Both the position numbers and the translations under genes were made by a program. The notes beneath the pieces were generated by a model. It saw nothing but the letters and a program-made list of their open reading frames with translations, was not told the origin of the DNA and searched no databases. A stretch of DNA of 64,000 nucleotides from Legionella clemsonensis (GTDB lineage: Bacteria; Pseudomonadota; Gammaproteobacteria; Legionellales; Legionellaceae): the NCBI RefSeq assembly GCF_002240035.1, contig NZ_CP016397.1:726001-790000 (forward strand). The letters run 5' to 3'. Shown here piece by piece: positions 53,099 to 63,119 of this stretch. Numbering within the stretch: the first letter of the stretch is position 1; each line of letters opens with the position of its first letter.

Positions 53099-55443
53099 TG
53101 CGAGGTATTGATTCACGTCATGAAATAGATCCCACTCAGCTATTGCGGGATACACGTACTCTTGGTCAGCGCATTGGAGATTTTTTCTCTGATCCCACCA
53201 ATGTGTCTATCGTGTTGGTATCCTTGGCTGCTACGGCTTATTACTTATCGCAGGTTTCTACGCTTATGCTCATTTTGGGAGTGAGCTTTTTCCTGTATGC
53301 ATTCTCTCGCAAACAAAAACTCCCGTTTCGCTTACCTAAAATTGCAAGAGTAAAAGATTATAATGATTTAAAACCGGGTATTGGGACTCCGAATGTTGCT
53401 AGAGGGATTGCTTTTTTCGGGAATGATCGAAAGACCAAAGAGGAACTTTGGTTTGCAAACGATGATTTAAGAACTCACGCTCTTATTTTTGGCTCCACCG
53501 GTAGTGGTAAAACGGAAACCTTAGTTTCCCTAGCTTATAATGCGTTGGTGCAGGCTAGTGGATTTATTTATGTTGATGGTAAAGGCGATAACTCACTGTA
53601 TGCAAAAGTATTCTCCATGGTACGCAGCATGGGGCGGGAAGATGATTTACTGTTGATTAACTTTATGACTGGTGCTCGCGATATTGTAGGGCCTCAGGAA
53701 AGACGCTTATCCAATACGCTTAATCCATTTTGTCAAGGTTCCTCAAGTATGTTAACGCAGCTTGTCGTTAGCTTGATGGGTTCTTCAGGTCAATCCTCAG
53801 ACGGTGATATGTGGAAAGGCCGGGCTATCAGTTTCGTCGAAGCGTTAATGAAACTGCTTGTCTATATGCGAGATGAAGGTGCAATCTTACTTGATGCAAA
53901 TACCATTCGTAACTATTTTGATTTAGGGCGATTGGAATCCATTGTTATTGATAAAGTTTTTCCACGTGACGAACAGGAGAGTATTAATATAGAATCCGTT
54001 CCAAAATTGATTACTGATCCATTACGTAACTATGTATTTAACTTACCAGGCTACAATAAAGAAAAAAAGGGCAAGCAAGTTTCACAAGTGCTAGAGCAAC
54101 ATGGTTTTATTACCATGCAGTTAGTCCGTGTGTTTTCTTCATTGGCGGATACTTACGGGCATATTATTCGTACCAATCTGGCAGAAGTGGATTTTAAAGA
54201 CGTCGTTCTTAACCGTCGTATTCTTGTAGTACTGTTACCTGCTTTGGAAAAATCACCGGATGAATTATCTAACCTCGGTAAAGTGATTGTTTCTTCACTC
54301 AAGGCGATGATGGCTGCAGGTCTAGGAGATCAGGTCGAAGGGGATTATCGTGATGTTATTGAAAGGAAGCCTACGAATTCGCCTACACCTTATATGTGCA
54401 TCCTAGATGAGTATGGTTATTACGCCGTGCAAGGCTTTGCCGTCGTGCCAGCACAGGCTCGTTCACTTGGATTTTCTGCTATTTTTGCCGGACAAGATTT
54501 ACCCGCATTCCAGAAAGCATCTAAAGAAGAGGCCGCATCTATCGGTGCAAACACCAACATTAAAATCTGTATGAAACTTGAAGATCCCACTGAAACCTGG
54601 GATTTCTTTACCAAGACAGCAGGTGAAGCTTACGTTACAAAAGTCGACTCTTTTCAAACGAAAGAAACCAGTATGGCTAATAGTTATTTAGATACTAAGA
54701 GCTCTTCGTTTGAAAAACGAGCCCGTATTGATTTATTAGACCTGAAAGAGCAAACCGAGGGTGAGGCTCATATTTTCTTTAAATCAAAGATTGTCCGGGC
54801 TCGTATGTTTTATGCCAATCCTAAACCGGTAAAACAATTAAAGCTTAATCAATTCTTGAAAGTAGAGCCACCGCCTGATGAATATTTAGTGAAATTACAA
54901 AAACAGCTCTCCGGATTTCAAAAGATACTTGAGAGCGGTGATTTAAGTATTAATAAAGAAGTAGAGACAGAAGAAATTACCTTAATCACTAAAGCATTAC
55001 AAGAGTCAAATGTTGCCGAGCCTATTGAACGAGGAGTCGCTGCTTTATTGGCTTTTCATGGTCATAATGAACCTGCTCCAATTGAAGAAATTATCGAAGA
55101 AGAGGAAGAGGGGGTATTAACTATCTTCAGTAAACTTCGTCGTTCAGCCAATGCCTTACCTCTTTTAGTCAAGGACGTTGAACAATTTTCACAACCTTTG
55201 TTAGCAATTAATGAGACAAGAAATTATCTTTCTGTCATTGAGCGTATTAGTGGGGCGAAGGATAAATATGCGGGTACTGTGGCAAATGAGTTAATTAAAG
55301 ATTTTCAAATGGCGACCAGTTATCCTCCTCAGGAACGAGATGAGATTAGTGCTTCAGATTTGTCACAATTAGTGAATATGCTTTCTGAGAAGATAGTTAG
55401 TGAACGTGAAAAAGCAAACGCCAAGGCTTCAGAAGAACTCTAA
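53095..55443 (+). CDS. icmO: Type IV coupling protein ATPase IcmO (DotL)
   Basis: A 782-residue VirD4-like ATPase. It has two N-terminal membrane helices (about 36-69), Walker A GSTGSGKT at 133-140 and a Walker B region with CILDEYGYYA. The long C-terminal extension (after about 590) is where IcmS-IcmW and other adaptors bind in L. pneumophila. Length is nearly identical to DotL. It overlaps icmP by 4 bp. Confidence 0.97.
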   Translation: MMRGIDSRHEIDPTQLLRDTRTLGQRIGDFFSDPTNVSIVLVSLAATAYYLSQVSTLMLILGVSFFLYAFSRKQKLPFRLPKIARVKDYNDLKPGIGTPNVARGIAFFGNDRKTKEELWFANDDLRTHALIFGSTGSGKTETLVSLAYNALVQASGFIYVDGKGDNSLYAKVFSMVRSMGREDDLLLINFMTGARDIVGPQERRLSNTLNPFCQGSSSMLTQLVVSLMGSSGQSSDGDMWKGRAISFVEALMKLLVYMRDEGAILLDANTIRNYFDLGRLESIVIDKVFPRDEQESINIESVPKLITDPLRNYVFNLPGYNKEKKGKQVSQVLEQHGFITMQLVRVFSSLADTYGHIIRTNLAEVDFKDVVLNRRILVVLLPALEKSPDELSNLGKVIVSSLKAMMAAGLGDQVEGDYRDVIERKPTNSPTPYMCILDEYGYYAVQGFAVVPAQARSLGFSAIFAGQDLPAFQKASKEEAASIGANTNIKICMKLEDPTETWDFFTKTAGEAYVTKVDSFQTKETSMANSYLDTKSSSFEKRARIDLLDLKEQTEGEAHIFFKSKIVRARMFYANPKPVKQLKLNQFLKVEPPPDEYLVKLQKQLSGFQKILESGDLSINKEVETEEITLITKALQESNVAEPIERGVAALLAFHGHNEPAPIEEIIEEEEEGVLTIFSKLRRSANALPLLVKDVEQFSQPLLAINETRNYLSVIERISGAKDKYAGTVANELIKDFQMATSYPPQERDEISASDLSQLVNMLSEKIVSEREKANAKASEEL

Positions 55444-55456
55444 GTCTCCTAGACTG

Positions 55457-55487
55457 ACTCTAAGTGTAAAACACAGAGTGCTTTTTT
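55457..55487 (+). terminator. Rho-independent terminator after icmO
   Basis: ACTCT (bulge AA) GTGT pairs with ACAC AGAGT around a three-base loop, and six T residues follow at 55482-55487. It would separate the icmT-O block from the icmN-D block, matching the operon division I recall for L. pneumophila. Confidence 0.6.
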
Positions 55488-55589
55488 CTTACTCACTTCA
55501 TTATTAATTTTTAACAACTGCTTGTAACGCAATGATTTGTATGTTTTTATTTGGTGGAATGGGAAATCTAATAAGTGAGAGGGTATAAG

Positions 55590-56156
55590 GTGAGACGATT
55601 GCATGTTGGCTTCAGAGGGTTTACAACATGGCATGCCACTTTGCTTGCATCTCTATTATTATTGGGTTGCCACCGAGGCGGTGTTCTAGTGATGGATGGG
55701 CCTAAGTTGCCCAGAAAAGTAGCTGGTGCTTCTGATAAAGAAGTCATCCTCATGCAAAAAAGATTAGCAAAATGTGGCGTTAAAGTGATAACTATTGGTT
55801 CTGAATATTTAATTAGTATGCCTTCAGCTGCGTTATTCGCGGATCAATCTCCGAGATTAACCTGGCAATCCTACGGTTTATTAAATAATGTCGCCAGTTT
55901 TTTAAAACAATTCCGGAAAGTAGCTATTACGGTTACCAGTTATAGCAGTAAATATGTTTCTGCAAAACGTGAACATGCTTTAACGTTAGCTCGATCAAGA
56001 GCGGTAGCCGATTATTTGTGGTCTCAAGGCATTGATAGTCGCTTTATTTTTACAATAGGCGCGGGAAGTGATAAACCTATCATGGCTTATGCTCAAGGTG
56101 GTGATAGATCAGCTAACTCGCGTGTTGAAATTACTTTCCGAGATGCAATCATATAG
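55590..56156 (+). CDS. icmN: Dot/Icm outer-membrane lipoprotein IcmN (DotK)
   Basis: A 188-residue lipoprotein with signal peptide and lipobox LLLLGC, then an OmpA-like peptidoglycan-binding domain (LARSRAVADYLWSQGID and GGDRSANSRVEITFR). It belongs to the outer-membrane core periphery. I use GTG 55590, preceded by GAGGG; GTG 55575 is in frame but overlaps that site. It heads the second icm operon. Confidence 0.93.
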   Translation: MRRLHVGFRGFTTWHATLLASLLLLGCHRGGVLVMDGPKLPRKVAGASDKEVILMQKRLAKCGVKVITIGSEYLISMPSAALFADQSPRLTWQSYGLLNNVASFLKQFRKVAITVTSYSSKYVSAKREHALTLARSRAVADYLWSQGIDSRFIFTIGAGSDKPIMAYAQGGDRSANSRVEITFRDAII

Positions 56157-56167
56157 GTGAGGGTAGA

Positions 56168-56452
56168 ATGGGCCGAGAAACGTGGGATACGATAAAACGT
56201 TCTAAAGCATTTTATATTCGTACCTATCGGAAGGGTGGAACATTTGTTATCGTATCGCTGATTATTAATATATTATTAAGTCTTTTAATTTATTATATTC
56301 ATTTTAATCAGCCGGAGCCTGATTTTTATGCAACCAGTGGGATTACGCCACCCATACAGCTAACCCCACTCAATGCACCGAACTATTCGAGTACACCCTT
56401 ACTTGAACCCGACCCCACTAATGAAGATGAAACGAGGGTCATACCGCAATAA
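56168..56452 (+). CDS. icmM: Dot/Icm protein IcmM (DotJ)
   Basis: A 94-residue inner-membrane protein similar to the N-terminal part of IcmL: a cytoplasmic start, one helix (about 26-45), then a short periplasmic Pro-rich tail (ITPPIQLTPLNAPN). DotJ and DotI form a heterocomplex in the inner membrane. Length equals that of L. pneumophila IcmM. Confidence 0.94.
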   Translation: MGRETWDTIKRSKAFYIRTYRKGGTFVIVSLIINILLSLLIYYIHFNQPEPDFYATSGITPPIQLTPLNAPNYSSTPLLEPDPTNEDETRVIPQ

Positions 56453-56463
56453 CCGAGGTAACT

Positions 56464-57105
56464 ATGGCTGAAGATGCTTTAACAACTGTTGCGATGAGGA
56501 ATACTTTCTACCGTGATGGCCAACGCAAGATAATGGTTGCTCTTTTAATTTCTATTCTTGTTAACTGTATCTTAGGTTCTCTGGCATTTTATTTATTAAC
56601 TCATCCTCCTGCACCTAAATATTTTGCGACAAGTATCAATGGACGAATAACCCCTTTATATCCTTTAAATGAGCCTAATCAATCCGATTCTGCTGTTTTA
56701 CAATGGGCCAATCAGGCAGCTATTGCAGCATTTACCTACAATTTCGTCAATTACAGGGAAGAGCTGCAAGCCTCGTCAGGTTTTTTTACAGCGGATGGTT
56801 GGACTCAGTTTTTAAATGCCTTGCAAGAGTCAAATAATCTGGATGCAGTAAAAGCAAAAAAATTGATTGTTTCAGCCGTTGCTACCCGAGCTCCAATTAT
56901 TTTACAAAAAGGAATACTAAACGGGAGATATTCCTGGCGTGTGCAAATGCCGATTCTGGTAACTTACCAGAGTGCTAGCGAATTTTCTCAGCAAAACAAT
57001 GTGGTAACTATGTTAATTACACGAGTTTCAACATTGAACTCTCCACGTGGTATTGGTATATCACAGTTTGTTGTAGGACCAGCTAGTGGTGGAATAACTC
57101 AATGA
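56464..57105 (+). CDS. icmL: Dot/Icm protein IcmL (DotI)
   Basis: A 213-residue protein with one N-terminal helix (about 23-43) and a periplasmic TraM/VirB8-like domain (AIAAFTYNFVNYREEL, then GWTQFLNALQESNNLD). It works with DotJ at the inner membrane. It overlaps icmK as ATGA. Confidence 0.96.
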   Translation: MAEDALTTVAMRNTFYRDGQRKIMVALLISILVNCILGSLAFYLLTHPPAPKYFATSINGRITPLYPLNEPNQSDSAVLQWANQAAIAAFTYNFVNYREELQASSGFFTADGWTQFLNALQESNNLDAVKAKKLIVSAVATRAPIILQKGILNGRYSWRVQMPILVTYQSASEFSQQNNVVTMLITRVSTLNSPRGIGISQFVVGPASGGITQ

Positions 57106-58220
57106 AAAATAAAAAAATGATCCAGGGTGTTATAGCTACTGTCCTGATTCTTGGCTCTGTACCTTTTAGTTATGGAGCTGATCAATCCGATTCTGCCCAA
57201 CAGGCATTACAGCAGCTTCGACTGTTACAACAAAAGCTTTCTCAAACCAGTAGCGCGTTGTCATCCGTAACTCAACCGAATCAAGCTCAACAGCCAGCGG
57301 CGGCTGCAACTGCCCCTGCCCCTACAGGTGCTCCTGCTGCTACACCCACTCAGGCACCAGCTAATCGACCAGCGCCACCCCCCCCTCCTCCTCCTCAACA
57401 ACAAGCACAGACGGAGACGAGCCCTGCATCCATGGCGGCCGATAATGAACTTATTGATACTCAGGCTTTTGAAGGAGTCACTCGTCAATTATTTCCTCTG
57501 ACTCCGGAACAAATAGTCAGATTAAAACAAATCTATAATGCTTCTGAATACGCCCAGGCGGCGACTGCAGGTACACCACCAAAACCAACAGCAACCTCAC
57601 AATTTGTCAATTTGTCACCTGGCTCAACACCTCCTGTTATTCGCTTATCCCAAGGATTTGTTTCCTCGCTTGTCTTTCTGGACTCAACGGGCGCTCCCTG
57701 GCCTATCAGTGCCTATGATTTAGGTGATCCTGCTTCCTTTAATATTCAATGGGACAAAACAGGTAATACGTTGATGATTCAATCATTAAAATTATATACC
57801 TATGGTAACCTTGCTGTAAGGTTGCGTGGTCTTAATACACCAGTTATGCTGACTTTAATTCCAGGTCAAAAAGCTGTTGATTACCGCGTTGATTTACGCG
57901 TGCAGGGGATTGGTCCAAATGCGAAAGCCATGCCTATGGAAGAAGGTATTCCTCCCAGCGCGAATGATCTGTTATTACATGTGTTGGATGGTGTACCTCC
58001 TCCAGGCAGTCAACGTCTGACTGTAAGTGGCGGTGATGCTCGAGCTTGGCTTTTAAATGAAAAAATGTATATTAGAACCAATCTCACAATCCTGTCTCCT
58101 GGTTGGATAGCTAGTATGACCAGCGCGGATGGAATGCATGCTTATGAAATGCAAAAATCTCCTGTATTACTTGTTTCCTGGCACGGAAAAGTCATGCAGC
58201 TCAAGGTAGAAGGGTTATAA
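57102..58220 (+). CDS. icmK: Dot/Icm outer-membrane core protein IcmK (DotH)
   Basis: A 372-residue exported protein with a signal peptide (residues 1-25), a Gln/Pro/Ala-rich linker including a run of seven prolines near residue 95, and a C-terminal VirB9-like beta domain (GAPWPISAYDLGDP, VRLRGLNTPVML). It forms the outer ring with DotC, DotD and DotG. It is slightly longer than the 360 residues I recall for L. pneumophila, apparently in the linker. Confidence 0.96.
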   Translation: MKNKKMIQGVIATVLILGSVPFSYGADQSDSAQQALQQLRLLQQKLSQTSSALSSVTQPNQAQQPAAAATAPAPTGAPAATPTQAPANRPAPPPPPPPQQQAQTETSPASMAADNELIDTQAFEGVTRQLFPLTPEQIVRLKQIYNASEYAQAATAGTPPKPTATSQFVNLSPGSTPPVIRLSQGFVSSLVFLDSTGAPWPISAYDLGDPASFNIQWDKTGNTLMIQSLKLYTYGNLAVRLRGLNTPVMLTLIPGQKAVDYRVDLRVQGIGPNAKAMPMEEGIPPSANDLLLHVLDGVPPPGSQRLTVSGGDARAWLLNEKMYIRTNLTILSPGWIASMTSADGMHAYEMQKSPVLLVSWHGKVMQLKVEGL

Positions 58221-58223
58221 TAA

Positions 58224-61200
58224 ATGGCAGGAAAAAAAGAAAATATAAAAGCACTGTTTACCAATACCCGTACTCGGGTAATTATTATTTTTACTCTACT
58301 CTTGCTCATTATTGCCGTTGCCGTTGGTGTTATACGGTTAAGGGGTAATACGGACATTAATGGAGGCACTACAACAGTGGCAACCGTACCTGGTATTCAG
58401 TCTATACCTGGCGCCATTGATCCCACTGTACAATACGCAAAATTACAACAAGAACAAAATGTTTCTCAGGCTCAACAGGCGATGAAAACCGGAGGCAGTG
58501 CCATTCCGACGATTATTCGTTCTCAAGCTCTTGGTGATGGTGTTCAGGCTGTAGGTCCGCAGCAAGGAGAGGGTGGTGTGGGATTTGCAACACTTGCTCG
58601 CGAGGAAGAAGCAGGACCTCAACGCAGTTTATGGATTCAATCACTGCAAAATAGTAATTGTAGTAAAGCAGCTGTAACCAGTGTTGTAAATCAGGGGGCA
58701 ACAATAACCGATTTAAAAGCTGGCTGTAGTTGCACACAATTAAAAGATGTGGGTTATCAGATTACTGATTTGGATCAGGTATGCTCATGTAAAGAATTAC
58801 GTGCAGCAGGGTTTAACGCCCGACAATTAAAAGATGCTGGGTATGATGCCGGACGATTGAGGCTTTGCGATTTTAATGCTTGCGAATTAAGAGATGCTGG
58901 ATTTACTGCTCAGCAAATGAAAGATGGTGGTTTTACCGATGGAGAGTTAAAGGGTGCAGGCTTCTCGGATAATGACATTGCCAAGGCGAGTGGTTTGCCT
59001 GACGGTATAACAGCTGCTGATGTACGGAATGCAGGCTGTCAAGTGGATGCTTTAAGACGTTTACGTGCTGCAGGAGTAACTGCTGCTGCTATTCGTCGCA
59101 TTAGTGGTTGTAGTGCGGCTCAATTAAAAGCTGCTGGTTATACGGCGGCTGAGTTAAGAAACGCAGGATTTAGTGCAGCTGATTTAAAAAACGCAGGATT
59201 TACCCCCGCACAATTGAGACAAGCAGGATTTAGTGCAAGAGATTTATTGAATGCTGGTTTTACTCCGGATGAACTGAGTAATGCCGGCTATACTCCAGGA
59301 GAAATTGCTGCAGCTGAAGCGGAGCTACCTCCAGGTATAACGCCAGCGGATATTAAAAGTGCAGGCTGTGACATTGAAACATTAAAAAAAGAACGTCTTG
59401 CAGGAGTGAGTGCGAAGCTCATCAGACAGTATGCTGGCTGCAGTGCCGAAGCATTAAAGGCGGCTGGATTCACTGATTCTGATTTGGCAAATGCTGGTTT
59501 TACTCCTGCACAGATTGCTGCTGCAGGCCCGGTTGGTGATGATGCAATTCGTGCTGCAGGTTGTGATCCTGATAGATTAAGAATCCTTTTGTCTAAAGGT
59601 GTTTCAGCCAAACGAATACGTGCTTTGAATGGTTGTAGTGCTTCAGCACTACGAGCTGCTGGTTATAATGCTCAAGCTTTAAAGGATGCTGGTTTTTCTG
59701 ATGCAGATCTGGCCAATGCAGGATTTACTCCTGCTGAAATTGCTGCTGCCAGTCCCGTTGATGATGCTGCTATTCGTGCTGCGGGTTGTGATCCGAATAA
59801 ATTAAGGACTCTTCTGGTACAAGGTGTTTCTGCGAAAAGAATTCGAGATTTGAATGGTTGTAGTCTGGATGCCTTAAAAGCAGCGGGATTTGATGCCAAA
59901 TCATTGGCTGATGCGGGATTTACTCCGCAACAATTGTTAGCAGCTGGATTTACACCGGATCAAATTCAAGCAGCAACAGGTCTTTCTGATGATACAATTC
60001 GCGCAGCGGGTTGTGACCCTAGCAAATTACGGTACTTACTCAACCAGGGTGTTTCCGCAAGAAGAATTCGTGAGCTGAATGGATGTAGTGCAGAAGCTTT
60101 AAAAAATGCTGGTTATGGTGCTAAAGCTTTATCCGCAGCAGGATTTACTCCCGCTGAACTTCTATCCGCAGGTTTTACACCAGATCAATTGCGACAGGCT
60201 GGTGTCGGTACTGCCGCAGCAATTGCTGCAGGAAGAACCGCTGATTGCAGTGTGGCATCCTTGCGGGCAGCAAGAGCGGCAGGTGTATCAGCTGCTACTA
60301 TTAGACAAACGCTGGGATGTAGCGCCGCAGCAATGAAAGCAGCTGGTTATACTGCAGCTGAATTAAGAGCAGCCGGCTTTACAGCCGCCGAGTTAAAAAA
60401 TGCAGGTTTTAGTGCAGCGGATCTTAAAAATGCCGGCTTTTCTGCCAGAGAGTTACGTGCAGCAGGTTTTAGTGCAGCGGATCTAAAAAATGCCGGCTTT
60501 TCTGCTGGTGAGTTAAAAGATGCAGGCTTTAGTGCTACTGATCTTAAGAATGCGGGCTTTTCTGTAAATCAACTTAAAGCTGCAGGTTTTAGTGCCAAAG
60601 ATTTAAAAGATGCTGGTTATACTGCTAATGAATTGAAGAATGCTGGATTTAGCGATGCAGAGTTACAGGCCGCGGGTTTCCCAGGCTCGCAAGTTGCAGG
60701 TCTTACTGCTGTTACTCAGGAGGGAGCTCCTTCTACCGTTCCTGGCGTTCCTGGAGGAATACCCAGTATTGCAGGTACTGGAGCTCAACCAGCCGCTGCA
60801 GCAGAGGCAGCTAACGCTCAGCAGTTGCAAGCTATTTTGAATAGACAAAGCCAACAACTTGCTGATCAGCGCTTTCAGCAAAAAATTCAGCAACGAATGT
60901 CACAAATGCAGGGAGCAGCAAATCAATCTTTACAGGCATGGCAGAAAGTATCAGTGCAGTCCTACAATGCAACTTCAGAACCGGAGGCTGCAAAAGAAGC
61001 GGCCGCTCAGACTACTGCTGGTGTATCTGGACAAGTTGCTGAGCAAACACAGGCTATGAGTCCAGGCGGTGGTCCTGGTACTACTAACCAAAGAGCCATT
61101 ATTAAAACCGGAGATATTATGTTTGCGGTATTGGATACCTCGGTAAATAGTGATCAACCTGGACCAATTTTAGCAACAATCGTTTCTGGAAGATTTAAGG

Positions 61201-61661
61201 GTGCCAAATTAATAGGTAGTTTTAATCTCCCGAGCAATGCAGACAAAATGGTTATAAGCTTTAATACCATGTCTGTGCCAGGTGCCCCAAGAACCACCTC
61301 CATTAGTGCTTATGCCATTGATCCCAACACAGCCCGGACAGCGATTGCCAGTAAAGTTAATCACCATTATCTTTTACGCTATGGCTCGCTGTTCGCTTCT
61401 TCTTTTATTGAAGGATTTGGTAATGCATTTCAATCAGCCAACACTACAGTAACGATTGGTGGTACTGGTGGTGGTGATAACATTACCGTACAGAACGGTA
61501 TTGGTCGTTCTGCTTTAGAAAATGCCATCATTGGTTTGGCAACTGTTGGAAAAAGCTGGGGACAAGTTGCACAGCAGCAATTTAGCACTCCGACAACGGT
61601 AGAAGTTTATTCAGGTACTGGCTTGGGTATTCTATTTACCCAAGATGTAACCTCACTTTAA
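58224..61661 (+). CDS. icmE: Dot/Icm core channel protein IcmE (DotG)
   Basis: A 1,145-residue inner-membrane protein with a transmembrane helix near residues 17-39, a long repeat region (about 145-820) and a C-terminal VirB10/TrbI-like domain (ISAYAIDPNTARTAIASKVNHHY, then LGILFTQDV). It spans the envelope and joins the inner and outer core. At roughly 100 residues longer than the L. pneumophila protein as I recall it, the extra length lies in the repeats. It begins 3 bp after icmK. Confidence 0.96.
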   Translation: MAGKKENIKALFTNTRTRVIIIFTLLLLIIAVAVGVIRLRGNTDINGGTTTVATVPGIQSIPGAIDPTVQYAKLQQEQNVSQAQQAMKTGGSAIPTIIRSQALGDGVQAVGPQQGEGGVGFATLAREEEAGPQRSLWIQSLQNSNCSKAAVTSVVNQGATITDLKAGCSCTQLKDVGYQITDLDQVCSCKELRAAGFNARQLKDAGYDAGRLRLCDFNACELRDAGFTAQQMKDGGFTDGELKGAGFSDNDIAKASGLPDGITAADVRNAGCQVDALRRLRAAGVTAAAIRRISGCSAAQLKAAGYTAAELRNAGFSAADLKNAGFTPAQLRQAGFSARDLLNAGFTPDELSNAGYTPGEIAAAEAELPPGITPADIKSAGCDIETLKKERLAGVSAKLIRQYAGCSAEALKAAGFTDSDLANAGFTPAQIAAAGPVGDDAIRAAGCDPDRLRILLSKGVSAKRIRALNGCSASALRAAGYNAQALKDAGFSDADLANAGFTPAEIAAASPVDDAAIRAAGCDPNKLRTLLVQGVSAKRIRDLNGCSLDALKAAGFDAKSLADAGFTPQQLLAAGFTPDQIQAATGLSDDTIRAAGCDPSKLRYLLNQGVSARRIRELNGCSAEALKNAGYGAKALSAAGFTPAELLSAGFTPDQLRQAGVGTAAAIAAGRTADCSVASLRAARAAGVSAATIRQTLGCSAAAMKAAGYTAAELRAAGFTAAELKNAGFSAADLKNAGFSARELRAAGFSAADLKNAGFSAGELKDAGFSATDLKNAGFSVNQLKAAGFSAKDLKDAGYTANELKNAGFSDAELQAAGFPGSQVAGLTAVTQEGAPSTVPGVPGGIPSIAGTGAQPAAAAEAANAQQLQAILNRQSQQLADQRFQQKIQQRMSQMQGAANQSLQAWQKVSVQSYNATSEPEAAKEAAAQTTAGVSGQVAEQTQAMSPGGGPGTTNQRAIIKTGDIMFAVLDTSVNSDQPGPILATIVSGRFKGAKLIGSFNLPSNADKMVISFNTMSVPGAPRTTSISAYAIDPNTARTAIASKVNHHYLLRYGSLFASSFIEGFGNAFQSANTTVTIGGTGGGDNITVQNGIGRSALENAIIGLATVGKSWGQVAQQQFSTPTTVEVYSGTGLGILFTQDVTSL
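58660..60690 (+). repeat. Tandem AGF/AGY repeats in icmE
   Basis: The encoded region consists of ten-residue units of the form xAxxLxxAGF or AGY, such as SAADLKNAGF and TPAQLRQAGF. Higher-order blocks of about 70 residues begin AGCD and contain SAxxIRxxxGCS. The blocks are similar at the DNA level, so recombination could alter copy number. Confidence 0.85.
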
Positions 61662-61680
61662 CTTGATAAGTAGGTAAGAC

Positions 61681-62499
61681 ATGGTAGACGACGATAAGAA
61701 TGAATATAATGATGAATATCAATTTTCTGATTTGGATGTAATCAGTCCTGATGCTAATGAAGAAGAAACCACCTCAAGTACTGTCGTAAAACAAGAATCT
61801 GGTGCTAACATCAGACGTAATGCTTTGATTGCAGTAATTATTATAGTTATTGCCATGCTGGCTTACAAATTTTTAGGTCCTCTTTTTACGAAAAAACCTC
61901 AATCTGCCGATACAGTACCCCCACTGACAACTACATCCACACCTCAACCCGTAACGCCACCGCCATCCCAGGTGCAGACTGTTACGCCGACAGAGCCGAC
62001 TCCACCCGTAGAAACAACTCCTCCAGTAACTCAGCCTGTTTCTACTGTTGATAATTCTGAAATTACTCAACGATTATCAGCACTGGAAGTCAGTCAGCAG
62101 AATCTTCGTTCCGAAATGGATTCATTGAATAGCCAATTGGCAACTATTAATACCAATATTAATACTCTCACTACAAAGATAGCTCAGTTAAACCAGACTC
62201 TGACTGTTATTGTGAGCCGGGTGGAAGAACAATCAAAAGAGATCTCTGTTTTAACAGTACGTACGAAGCCAAAACCTGTTCGCAAAGTGGTAATAAAAGC
62301 ACCGCCGCCACCTTCTTATTTTATTCAAGCTATAATACCTGGAAGAGCTTGGTTAATTGCGCAAAATGGGTCTACAATTACCGTTAGAGAAGGAACGCAA
62401 GTAGCTGGTTATGGTGTAATTAAGCTGATTGATTCCAGACAGGGAAGGGTACTCACAAGTTCTGGTAGAGTGATAAGGTTTAGTCAGCAAGATAGTTGA
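61681..62499 (+). CDS. icmG: Dot/Icm protein IcmG (DotF)
   Basis: A 272-residue bitopic protein with an acidic cytoplasmic start, one helix (about 45-65), a Pro/Thr-rich linker (about 78-120), a coiled coil (about 125-190) and a compact C-terminal domain (FIQAIIPGRAWLIAQNGSTI). It is an inner-membrane component known to interact with effectors. It follows icmE by 19 bp. Confidence 0.95.
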   Translation: MVDDDKNEYNDEYQFSDLDVISPDANEEETTSSTVVKQESGANIRRNALIAVIIIVIAMLAYKFLGPLFTKKPQSADTVPPLTTTSTPQPVTPPPSQVQTVTPTEPTPPVETTPPVTQPVSTVDNSEITQRLSALEVSQQNLRSEMDSLNSQLATINTNINTLTTKIAQLNQTLTVIVSRVEEQSKEISVLTVRTKPKPVRKVVIKAPPPPSYFIQAIIPGRAWLIAQNGSTITVREGTQVAGYGVIKLIDSRQGRVLTSSGRVIRFSQQDS

Positions 62500-62510
62500 G
62501 GCAATTCTCT

Positions 62511-63095
62511 ATGTCTACTGGAAATAATACTGGTAGTTCTATTATCAATTGGCTAAATAATCAAGCCGATATATTGAATAATATTGCCAATAATTTAATC
62601 CCGGTTGAACGTTTGGTTACGGGTGCGGCTTATTTGCTAGGCTTGGCATTCGCATTTAAAGCAATATATAGTTTAAAGGTGTATGGTGAAGCTAGAACAA
62701 TGATGTCTAGCAATACGAGTATAAAAGAACCCTTAATGTATTTGTTGGTTGCCGGCATGCTGATTTATTTTCCGACAGGTTTGGCAATTTTATTACAAAC
62801 TTCCTTTGGCTCGTCCAGTATTTTGCAATACGCTCCTGTAAACAGTAACAATCAAGCAATAACAGCAGTATTTGGTACTGGTAGTGTGATAGGTAGGCCA
62901 ATAGCAATTATTATTCAGGTTATTGGCGTGATAGCTTTTGTTAGAGGATGGGTTCTTATCGCCCGTTCCGCGTCTCAAGGACAACCACCAGGCGGAACTG
63001 GAAAAGGACTAATTCATGTTTTTGGTGGTATGCTGGCAATGAACATTGTAGCGACGCTACAAATCATTAATAATACAATTTATGGTACGAGTTAA
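62511..63095 (+). CDS. icmC: Dot/Icm protein IcmC (DotE)
   Basis: A 194-residue membrane protein with about four hydrophobic helices (TGAAYLLGLAFAFKAIY, LMYLLVAGMLIYFP, IIIQVIGVIAFVRGW, GGMLAMNIVATL). It matches IcmC/DotE in length and topology and resembles DotV and IcmD. The start is ATG 62511, after GAGG; a TTG at 62496 is in frame but unnecessary. Confidence 0.94.
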   Translation: MSTGNNTGSSIINWLNNQADILNNIANNLIPVERLVTGAAYLLGLAFAFKAIYSLKVYGEARTMMSSNTSIKEPLMYLLVAGMLIYFPTGLAILLQTSFGSSSILQYAPVNSNNQAITAVFGTGSVIGRPIAIIIQVIGVIAFVRGWVLIARSASQGQPPGGTGKGLIHVFGGMLAMNIVATLQIINNTIYGTS

Positions 63096-63119
63096 TAGTT
63101 TTTACAGAGGAGAAATTAA

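Noticed and set aside
57280..57420. Low-complexity C-rich stretch as a non-coding structure
   Set aside because: It encodes the Ala/Pro-rich linker of IcmK, including a proline run, so coding use explains it.
58660..60690. CRISPR-like or satellite array suggested by regular repeats
   Set aside because: The repeats are in frame inside icmE and encode the AGF/AGY units known from DotG; there are no spacers.
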